A stretch of DNA of 21,708 bases, taken from the NCBI GenBank assembly GCA_029856295.1, contig JAHQWS010000279.1, positions 1-21,708 on the forward strand, in the 5' to 3' direction. The position numbers were made by a program, and so were the translations under genes. Position 1 is the stretch's first letter. Every line of letters begins with the position of its first letter. Shown here one piece after another: positions 16,054 to 21,708 of the stretch. Under the pieces are notes generated by a model. That model did not search any database. It had not been told where the DNA came from and saw only the letters and a program-made list of their open reading frames with translations. This DNA is from Promethearchaeia archaeon. Its GTDB lineage: Archaea > Asgardarchaeota > Lokiarchaeia > Sigyniarchaeales > SOKP01.

Positions 16054-16584
16054 ATGGCAATAGTAGGTACAAAAGGAATTAAAGAGTATAAAGATATTTT
16101 AAAGGGTAATGTGTGGGTTTTTCCCGATAATGTTGACACCGATGCTATATCTCCGGGTCAGTATTTAGACGACGTTAAAGCAACCTTGAATCACACATGT
16201 GAAACATTAATAAAAGAATTCCCAAATCAAGTTAAAAACGGTGATATAATTGTTGCTGGACGAAATTTTGGATGTGGTTCGAGTCGGGAAACTGCCCCTA
16301 TAATATTACAAGAAAAAGGAATTGCAGCTGTAGTAGCTGAATCCTTTGCCCGTATTTTCTATCGCTCCTCTTTTGCCCGAGCACTCCCAGTTATAGAAGT
16401 GGAATGCATTTCTAAGGAATTTGAGACGGGAGATGAAATTGAAATAAACATTCCAAATGCTGAAATTACCAATTTAAAAACTGGTAAAAAATTGAAAGGC
16501 AAAAAAATTCATCCGATATTGTTAAACCTCCTTAAAAATGGAGGACTTGAGAAGCAACTCCTTGCTGAATTGAAACAGAAATAA
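16054..16584 (+). CDS. Aconitase-family hydro-lyase small subunit (LeuD/HacB/DmdB-like)
   Basis: The 176-residue protein is the swivelling small subunit that closes the active site over the substrate. It shows NVDTDAI (26-32), GRNFGCGSSRE (69-79) and FARIFYRS (98-105), all family hallmarks. In Methanocaldococcus the loop after NVDTD differs with specificity (YLRT in homoaconitase, YLVY in isopropylmalate isomerase). Here it reads YLDD (37-40), with acidic rather than basic or hydrophobic side chains, so the substrate may be neither. The length is slightly above the archaeal norm (about 160-170) because of an N-terminal extension of roughly 15 residues. It is the last gene of the block; an IS end begins 25 bp after its stop. 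Confidence 0.9.
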   Translation: MAIVGTKGIKEYKDILKGNVWVFPDNVDTDAISPGQYLDDVKATLNHTCETLIKEFPNQVKNGDIIVAGRNFGCGSSRETAPIILQEKGIAAVVAESFARIFYRSSFARALPVIEVECISKEFETGDEIEINIPNAEITNLKTGKKLKGKKIHPILLNLLKNGGLEKQLLAELKQK

Positions 16585-16608
16585 TGAATAAATAGAAAAT
16601 TAAATTAT

Positions 16609-16633
16609 TTGGGGTTAATGCCTTTTAGGTGAT
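16609..16633 (+). repeat. IS left terminal inverted repeat
   Basis: It begins TTGGG and ends in the core CCTTTTAGGTGAT (16621-16633). The bases TTGGGGTTA at its tip can also pair with TAACCCAA at 16633-16640, making a second local hairpin at this end that the right end does not show. Confidence 0.85.
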
Positions 16634-16681
16634 AACCCAATTTTTTTTCATTTACTTGTTTTGTAAAATCTTAGATGGATG

Positions 16682-16690
16682 TTATATAAA
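16682..16690 (+). promoter_or_regulatory. Candidate TATA box of the transposase gene
   Basis: TTATATAAA inside the IS, about 140 bp before the GTG start, predicts a leader of roughly 110 bases. That leader carries a CCCC/GGGG mini-hairpin around 16748-16762 and the start-region hairpin at 16781-16820. Confidence 0.45.
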
Positions 16691-16780
16691 CCTTTGGATA
16701 TGTTACATGTTCCCTGCATGAACTATCATTCTTTAGGCAGTTAAGCGCCCCAGCTTTCGGGGAAACATTAAAATAAAAGA

Positions 16781-16820
16781 TCTCCCCACTATTAATTAGA
16801 CGTTAAAAATTGGTGGGAGA
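16781..16820 (+). promoter_or_regulatory. Hairpin that can sequester the transposase ribosome binding site
   Basis: TCTCCCCAC (16781-16789) pairs with GTGGGAGA (16813-16820), eight pairs with one bulged C. The 3' arm is the Shine-Dalgarno sequence five bases before the GTG start. Folding would block translation. Confidence 0.55.
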
Positions 16821-16825
16821 AAACA

Positions 16826-18133
16826 GTGAGTTATCCTAGTTTAGATGGAAAAATGCGAATAAATTTTTTTTCGGGTCCTAAAAAGCAGAACTCAAAATCT
16901 CCTTCTCAGTATGTATGCGCCCATGTGGGCTCTACTACCTGGGATGGATTTAATATCTCAGAACACAAAAAGGATCATAGAATCCAATGTTCTCAGTGCG
17001 GGAAACGGTTTGGAAAGGATCTTGAAATGTGGAATTTATTACTTTATCAAGAAAAAATTAAAAAAATCCTTTACGAGCTATTTTTTTATAAATATCCCCT
17101 CACGGGAATAGCAACCCGATGGCGAATTCCTCAAGATAAGCTAAGTAAATTTAAGAAATCGTTTGTATTGCAGGTATTTCAGCAGAATTCAACGATAATT
17201 GAACAGAAAATAAAAAAACTTCCAGGAGGAGTTATATTAGGAGACGAGACCTATATGGGATCTCGGGGTAATTCTCATGTAGAAATTGTATTTATCAATA
17301 ATGACTATGAAATGCTTTCTATTGGTCCAGTAGAAGAGGGAGAATTAAAAGAATCCATTCTTAAAGCATTCCATAAAATCCCTGAAGTCTGTAGAAACAA
17401 GCTTAAAATTCTTATCACCGATGGTGAACCTTCTTATAAAGCAATTGCTAAAATTTTCGGTAGTAAAGTAATTCATGTTGCTCAATTACACAATAAAGAT
17501 CAACTTGGAGAAATTATTATCAGCAGATTTAAAAAACTCGGCCCTCACTTCTTATATTATAAGATCTATACGCATTGGAAGGCTTTTTATCATGATAAGC
17601 ACGAGCTGAAATTCACATGGGAGATTAAGTTCATAAAAGGAAGTATTCAAGCAAAGAGAGGCAGACCTCGAAATTCAGATAACATTAAAAATAAGAACAT
17701 AAAATGGCGGCAAAAATTGGAGAGCTATCAATCTGATTCGTTCCAAAAAGAAGGTACCGCAAAAATCTATGTAAACTTCAAGACAAATAAATTATCAATG
17801 CGTACGGGCGCCAAAAAGTGGATGCTTCAGATGCTCTCGCCTATTTTCAAAATTTTTAAGGAAAAACACATTTCAACCAACAAGATAGAAAGTAAACATT
17901 CACAGGTCAAGGGGAACGGAACGGGGAAAAAGCAGAGAGATAGAGAGTACGGTCATCTGTTATTTACACTTCATGCATTCCTCGTAGAATATGGATATAT
18001 CCCATTTACGAATCTGACAGGGCGTCCCTTGTATAAATATTTAATGAAGGACAATAAAAAGAAAAAAGTAGGGTATAATTTACCTGAAAGTAAGCAGAAC
18101 TCCGTTCAAACCGTTCTTAGTAGCTACGAGTAA
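16826..18133 (+). CDS. DDE transposase with N-terminal zinc ribbon
   Basis: The 435-residue protein starts with a zinc-ribbon-like region (Cys31, His33, Cys55, Cys58 in CSQCGKRF), then a helical part, then an RNase H-fold catalytic domain. The acidic triad is best read as Asp140 (GDETYMG), Asp199 (ITDGEPSY) and Glu355 (NKIESKHSQVK). The last two are 156 residues apart, so a large insertion lies between them. That insertion contains AKRGRPRNS (276-284), which matches the AT-hook core RGRP. The C terminus is lysine-rich. The GTG start is fixed by GGTGGGAGA just upstream. The frame is intact and lies wholly between the terminal repeats, so it should mobilise its own element. Confidence 0.88.
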   Translation: MSYPSLDGKMRINFFSGPKKQNSKSPSQYVCAHVGSTTWDGFNISEHKKDHRIQCSQCGKRFGKDLEMWNLLLYQEKIKKILYELFFYKYPLTGIATRWRIPQDKLSKFKKSFVLQVFQQNSTIIEQKIKKLPGGVILGDETYMGSRGNSHVEIVFINNDYEMLSIGPVEEGELKESILKAFHKIPEVCRNKLKILITDGEPSYKAIAKIFGSKVIHVAQLHNKDQLGEIIISRFKKLGPHFLYYKIYTHWKAFYHDKHELKFTWEIKFIKGSIQAKRGRPRNSDNIKNKNIKWRQKLESYQSDSFQKEGTAKIYVNFKTNKLSMRTGAKKWMLQMLSPIFKIFKEKHISTNKIESKHSQVKGNGTGKKQRDREYGHLLFTLHAFLVEYGYIPFTNLTGRPLYKYLMKDNKKKKVGYNLPESKQNSVQTVLSSYE

Positions 18134-18149
18134 AAACTTAAATTCTATG

Positions 18150-18174
18150 ATCACCTAAAAGGACTTATACCCAA
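18150..18174 (-). repeat. IS right terminal inverted repeat
   Basis: Read on the minus strand it starts TTGGG (18174-18170) and contains the same 13-bp core (18162-18150). The four mismatches to the left repeat are two adjacent pairs, at positions 6-7 and 11-12. Confidence 0.85.
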
Positions 18175-18227
18175 TTATTTTCTTTTCCTTATTTTATCCA
18201 ACTGCTACGACTAATAGAATAAAAATT

Positions 18228-19610
18228 TTATTGTTTTTTAACGATTCTAATTATCGTGTCAGCTAAATCAATATCATCTTTAGCTAATAATAAAATTATA
18301 TTACCATTTTTTTTGGCAAATTCAAGCTCCTTTTTGTGTGGCTCAAGAACTATTTTCTTAATATCAGCCCATAGTTCTTGAGAGAAATTTAATGTGATAT
18401 CTTTTTTTAATCCCTTAAAACTAATTAGATGTATAAGATTATCTTCCTCATAAATGGAACCGATTGTACCAAATTGTTCTTCGCTTATTTCAATTCCGGG
18501 AACTTTATCCCCTTTATATTTCATAGGAATAGCCTCAGTAAACAAATCATGTCTTAATTTAAACCAATTCCCGAACATATCTACATTCTTAGCTGGTTCG
18601 GGAAATAATTCTCCATCTATTTGTGAAGGCAGACCAAAACAATACTTGCCACCACTGGCCATTATAATAGCTGCGATTCGAAATATTTCATAGGGATCAG
18701 GTCTAGCTTGTGGAACATCCCAAGCATATGCCGCAGGACCACATAATTCCCATGGATTTTTTTTATTTCTATATCTTTGACCACTTTTCCATGCGGTAAT
18801 AACATCATGTGCCTCACCTGATAAATAAGTTGCATACTTCGGATGTTTATCAATACTCACATTAAAGATTAGAAGAGTATAAGGATAATTTTTCTTCATA
18901 AAATCCATAATTAAGGGAGTAGATGCATCATTCCAATACCAATCCATCCACATACCATCTGGCTCATATTTATCAATCAATTCTCTGATTTGTTTTAGTA
19001 AATAATCTTCATATTTCTCTGGATTATACTTAAAATCATGAAATTTGACATTATAAAAGAATTCACCCTTATAAGGTATTTTTCTTTCTTCTATTTCAGT
19101 TTTAGTCATATCCCAAATTAATTTTAAATAATTCATAGAATATTCTGGAATAGTTTCTTTATTTTCGTTATGAATAGCAATAAAGGAAGGAGTAATTTCT
19201 CTTAAAGGTTGTATATCATCAAATTGAGGGTTATGATCAAAAATACTGGAATAATAGAAGAGAAATGGAATTCCTGCTTTTTTACTTTCATCAGAAAAAA
19301 TCTTAACATAATCTTCCGGTGTTTTCCACTTGGTATATTTAGTATCCCAATAGCATATTCCATCATGCCATTTGGTTTCAAACATATGATAATCTACTCC
19401 AACTTTCTTAGAAAATTCCACCCATTTTTTCATTTTACAAAAAGGACCATTAAAAGTTAGATTACCTTTTTCATCCATCATAGAAGCATTGAATTTCTCA
19501 TAGTTTCTATTCCAAACCCATCCAGGTCTTACTTCTATTTGATATTGAATCGAGAAACCAGGCTTTTCCCACCATTCTTTTTTTTGATTAGGATTTTTTT
19601 GAATATTCAT
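18228..19610 (-). CDS. GH29-like (alpha-L-fucosidase fold) glycosidase paralogue 1
   Basis: The 460-residue protein follows the GH29 plan: a catalytic barrel (about 10-350) and a small C-terminal beta domain (365-460). Family-like marks are KWHDGICYWDTKYTKW (80-95), matching KHHDGF.lWdS..T.w of fucosidases, KYEPDGMWMDW (214-224) with Asp223 at the nucleophile place, WELCGP (287-292) and GGKYCFGLPSQIDGE (320-334). Two conserved sugar-contact histidines differ: the FIHWG segment reads IQYQIEVRPGW and KHH reads KWH. The substrate may therefore not be fucose. No signal peptide is seen, so intracellular action on small glycosides is likely. A weak AGAGAG purine stretch precedes the ATG. Its paralogue lies 96 bp upstream on the same strand, a tandem duplication. 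Confidence 0.8.
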   Translation of the reverse strand: MNIQKNPNQKKEWWEKPGFSIQYQIEVRPGWVWNRNYEKFNASMMDEKGNLTFNGPFCKMKKWVEFSKKVGVDYHMFETKWHDGICYWDTKYTKWKTPEDYVKIFSDESKKAGIPFLFYYSSIFDHNPQFDDIQPLREITPSFIAIHNENKETIPEYSMNYLKLIWDMTKTEIEERKIPYKGEFFYNVKFHDFKYNPEKYEDYLLKQIRELIDKYEPDGMWMDWYWNDASTPLIMDFMKKNYPYTLLIFNVSIDKHPKYATYLSGEAHDVITAWKSGQRYRNKKNPWELCGPAAYAWDVPQARPDPYEIFRIAAIIMASGGKYCFGLPSQIDGELFPEPAKNVDMFGNWFKLRHDLFTEAIPMKYKGDKVPGIEISEEQFGTIGSIYEEDNLIHLISFKGLKKDITLNFSQELWADIKKIVLEPHKKELEFAKKNGNIILLLAKDDIDLADTIIRIVKKQ

Positions 19611-19706
19611 TTAATTTCTCTCTTTAATTATAAATTTTTTAGAAAAACATATTTTAGAAAATATTTGAAATATACCTTGGATAAGAGATTATTAATTAAA
19701 TTATTT

Positions 19707-21092
19707 TTATCTATTAATGCTAATTCGGATTATTGTGTCAGCAGAATCGATATCATCCTTACTTAATTTTAAAATTGTTTTATCGTTTTTAGTAGAAAAT
19801 TCAAGTTCTTTTTTATTGGGCTCAATTCTAACTTTTTTAACGTTATTCCATTGATCTCCCGAAAATTGAAGGATTAATTCCTTTTTTAATCCTTTTAAAT
19901 TAATTATATGAATTAATTTATCATTCTCATGCAAACTTCCAATACTACCAAAATTTAATTCACTAATATCAATCCCAGGAACATTTTCCCCTTTATATTT
20001 CATGGGTATAGCCTCTGTAAATAATTCTCTCCTTAGTTTATACCATTCTCCGAATAACTCTACATTTTCTGCTGGTCCGGGATATATTTCTCCATCCATC
20101 TGTGAAGGCAGACCAAAACAATATTTTCCACCGCTAGCCATGATTATCGCAGCTATCCGAAATATTTCGTATGGATCAGGTCTGGCCTGGGGAACGTCCC
20201 AGCCATAAGCTGCCGGACCACATAATTCCCACGGCTTCTTTTTTCTTCTATATTTTTTGCCGCTTTTCCACGCAGTATTAACATCGTGGGCTTCACCTGA
20301 CAAATAATGGATATATCTCGGACGTCTGTCAATACTTACATTATAGGTTAAAATGGTATTTGGATAATTTTTTTCCATGAATTTCATTACTAAAAATGTA
20401 GTGGCCTCATCACTTCCCCAATACCAGTCCATCCACATACCGTTTGGATGGTAATTATCCATCAGCTCTTTTACTTGATTTAATACATAATCTTCATATT
20501 TCTTAGGATTATATGTAAAATCATGGAATTCAACATCATCAAAAAATTTAGCGGTATAAGGGATATTTCTTTCTTCTACTTGTTCTTTAAACATATCTCT
20601 AATTAATTCTGCGAAACCCTTTGAATATTTCGCAATTTTTTCTTTAATTTCATCATGCCTTGCTATAAAAGAAGGTGTTACACCTCGAAGAGGTTGAATA
20701 TCATCAAAATCAGGATTATGATCAAAAATACTGGAATAGTAGTATAAAAATGGAATGCCTACTTTTTTACTTTCTTCTGAAAAGACTTTAACATAATCCT
20801 CCGGAGTTTTCCATTTAGTATATTTTGTATCCCAATAACATATTCCATCATGCCATTTGACTTCAAAAATATGGTAATCCACACCAACTCTTTTCGAAAA
20901 TTCAACCCATTTTTTCATTTTACAAAAAGGGCCGTTAAACTTTAAATTTCCCTTCTCATCCATCATAGATGCGTTAAATTTATCATAATTTCTATTCCAA
21001 AACCAACCCGGTCTAGCTTCTATCTGATACATAATTGATAAACCGGGTTTTTCCCACCACTGTTTTTCATTATTTTTCAAAAAAATGTTCAC
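19707..21092 (-). CDS. GH29-like (alpha-L-fucosidase fold) glycosidase paralogue 2
   Basis: The 461-residue protein is colinear with the neighbouring paralogue over its whole length and shares long identical blocks. It has KWHDGICYW (79-87), GMWMDW (218-223) with Asp222 as the probable nucleophile, WELCGP (288-293) and GLPSQMDGE (327-335). It shows the same replaced histidines, so the altered site is conserved rather than decayed. The start is uncertain. GTG at 21092 keeps the N-terminal MNI shared with the paralogue, but AGGTGA at 21094-21089 overlaps that codon and lies eight bases before TTG at 21080 (residue 5), which would be the better initiator. No transporter or other carbohydrate gene is adjacent. 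Confidence 0.8.
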   Translation of the reverse strand: MNIFLKNNEKQWWEKPGLSIMYQIEARPGWFWNRNYDKFNASMMDEKGNLKFNGPFCKMKKWVEFSKRVGVDYHIFEVKWHDGICYWDTKYTKWKTPEDYVKVFSEESKKVGIPFLYYYSSIFDHNPDFDDIQPLRGVTPSFIARHDEIKEKIAKYSKGFAELIRDMFKEQVEERNIPYTAKFFDDVEFHDFTYNPKKYEDYVLNQVKELMDNYHPNGMWMDWYWGSDEATTFLVMKFMEKNYPNTILTYNVSIDRRPRYIHYLSGEAHDVNTAWKSGKKYRRKKKPWELCGPAAYGWDVPQARPDPYEIFRIAAIIMASGGKYCFGLPSQMDGEIYPGPAENVELFGEWYKLRRELFTEAIPMKYKGENVPGIDISELNFGSIGSLHENDKLIHIINLKGLKKELILQFSGDQWNNVKKVRIEPNKKELEFSTKNDKTILKLSKDDIDSADTIIRISINR

Positions 21093-21147
21093 CTATTTTT
21101 TTTAGAGTATTAAGGCTATAAATTCAACATAGATTTATACTTTTCAA

Positions 21148-21433
21148 TTAAAGAAAATTATTTTCTCCCAAATATTTAATAATTTTATTTACAAAATTTT
21201 TCCCTATTTCTAACAATTTTTGGGTTTCTTCTTTCTCAATTGTAACGGAAGTTCCATAATCTCCGATAAGTCTTTTATCATATGCCCTATTTAGTTGTCT
21301 TCCCATTTCTTTTGGAAAAACATTTGTTTTTATGAAGTGTTCTCCAAAAATTGAAATTAAACCACTATGAGATTTAGCTGTCAAGGAATTGCTTAGCTTT
21401 ATCAATTAAAGATTTAATATTCTCATTACTCAA
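21148..21433 (-). pseudogene. HEPN-domain gene with central deletion and frameshift
   Basis: Two pieces of one HEPN protein lie in different frames. The N-terminal piece starts with TTG at 21433 and reads SNENIKSLIDKAKQFLDS before TAA at 21376-21374. The C-terminal piece, in the next frame, resumes with TAKSHSGLISIF and runs to 21148 with the usual RLIGDYG and closing helix. The roughly 40-50 residues normally between (the helix pair with the SRAYYA-like motif) are absent. HEPN partners of MNT proteins are RNase-like toxins of about 120-135 residues, so this copy is probably inactive. TTG at 21405 could initiate an 85-residue fragment, but its first residues are out of the family frame. The TTG at 21433 overlaps the stop of the MNT gene by three bases. 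Confidence 0.7.
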
Positions 21434-21708
21434 ATTGAAATGCCTTCCTCTCTTAAATTTAGCATAAAATGACTATTTCTTAAATTATAATCAACTTCGG
21501 ATATTGGATGAATAGAAAGTAAAGTAGAATACTTTAAACTGAGTTCATAAGAAAATTCGGTAATTCGATCTATTTCCTTGAAAGGACTAATACTTCCCTT
21601 TAAAATTATGGCAATATCTATATCAGAATCTGTTCTTTGATCTCCCCTCGCATATGAACCATATAACAAAACATCTACTAATTGATTACCATATAATTCT
21701 ATAAGCCC
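21430..21708 (-). CDS. MNT-type minimal nucleotidyltransferase, 5' end beyond the window
   Basis: The frame is open from the window edge (GLIELYGNQLVDV) into LLYGSYARGDQRTDSDIDIAI, the GSx10DxD signature of pol-beta-fold minimal nucleotidyltransferases. At least 92 residues are visible, and perhaps 10-15 N-terminal residues are missing. TTG at 21669 is not the real start, because it would cut the first strand and helix. In MNT/HEPN pairs the nucleotidyltransferase neutralises the HEPN toxin, in studied cases by adding AMP units to it. Its stop overlaps the TTG of the HEPN gene, indicating translational coupling. Metal-binding aspartates are intact, so the antitoxin half seems sound while its partner is broken. 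Confidence 0.82.
   Translation of the reverse strand, partial: GLIELYGNQLVDVLLYGSYARGDQRTDSDIDIAIILKGSISPFKEIDRITEFSYELSLKYSTLLSIHPISEVDYNLRNSHFMLNLREEGISI

Larger units (their letters stand above)
16609..18174 (+). mobile_element. Complete insertion sequence, about 1.57 kb
   Basis: The element is bounded by terminal inverted repeats of 25 bp with 21 matches, including an unbroken 13-bp core CCTTTTAGGTGAT, and encloses one transposase gene. The flanks TTAT at 16605-16608 and TTAT at 18175-18178 could be a 4-bp target duplication, but in such A/T-rich DNA this is weak. It sits between the small-subunit stop and a convergent glycosidase gene and disrupts neither. The ORF, both ends and a promoter are intact, so it may be recently active. 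I assign no IS family firmly; the N-terminal zinc ribbon with DDE core resembles IS1595-like or related groups. Confidence 0.85.

Noticed and set aside
14773..16584. Firm leuC/leuD assignment
   Set aside because: Motifs seen are common to isopropylmalate dehydratase, homoaconitase and dimethylmaleate hydratase, and the context is not leucine synthesis.
16605..18178. TTAT target-site duplication as proof of transposition
   Set aside because: Four A/T bases repeat readily by chance here; the terminal inverted repeats carry the case instead.
21148..21405. HEPN piece as an intact 85-residue gene
   Set aside because: Its first eight residues are out of the family frame, and the true N terminus is found upstream in another frame, so a broken gene is the better reading.
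1..21708. tRNA, rRNA or CRISPR array
   Set aside because: No GC-rich structured block, T-loop consensus or regularly spaced repeat array was found by reading; a covariance-model scan was not possible.

Overview
The window is about 21.7 kb of AT-rich DNA, most likely from an archaeon. Several ribosome binding sites match the archaeal anti-Shine-Dalgarno sequence (AGGTGAT at 16043, GAGGT at 14762, GAGGAG at 13315 and before 7632). Archaeal-type TATA boxes precede some genes. The gene content (COG1751-type PK-like protein, two-subunit aconitase-family dehydratase, UroD-like methyltransferase, MNT/HEPN pair, SAMP/MoaD-like proteins) suggests an Asgard (Lokiarchaeia-like) genome. That lineage call is inference only; the window has no rRNA or tRNA.

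Layout. 1-1900 (minus): ACT-containing threonine ammonia-lyase and a pyruvate-kinase-C-terminal-like protein. 1900-5000 (plus): a previously unlisted 59-residue four-cysteine/membrane micro-protein, an ABC ATPase with no permease beside it, an orphan UroD/MtaA-type protein, and a protein made of two MoaD/ThiS-like ubiquitin folds in tandem ending in Gly-Gly. 5000-9215 (minus): a zinc-type alcohol dehydrogenase whose expected ATG is ATT, then two M28-like peptidase paralogues whose usual Glu-Glu active-site pair is replaced by His-hydrophobic. 9413-11333: an alpha/beta hydrolase and a convergent diacylglycerol-kinase-like lipid kinase.

11497-16584 (plus) is a metabolic block: a PrpB/PEP-mutase-family C-C lyase, a seven-helix membrane protein, a GPH (MelB-like) symporter, and large and small subunits of an aconitase-family hydro-lyase separated by 12 bp. 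Transporter, dehydratase and lyase together suggest breakdown or interconversion of a branched hydroxy-di/tricarboxylic acid. The dimethylmaleate hydratase/dimethylmalate lyase pair and the methylcitrate route are the closest known logic, and isopropylmalate or homoaconitate isomerisation is the alternative for the dehydratase alone.

16609-18174 is an intact insertion sequence with near-perfect terminal inverted repeats and a zinc-ribbon DDE transposase. Its Shine-Dalgarno sequence can be buried in a hairpin. Beyond it, 18228-21092 (minus) holds two tandem GH29-like (alpha-fucosidase-fold) paralogues with altered active-site histidines. The right edge carries an MNT nucleotidyltransferase (cut by the window end) coupled to a HEPN partner that has lost its central segment and is frameshifted.

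The most noteworthy items are the tandem ubiquitin-fold protein, the ATT-start dehydrogenase, the broken HEPN toxin beside an apparently sound MNT, the divergent M28 and GH29 pairs, the dehydratase-lyase-symporter block, and the sequestered translation start of the IS.
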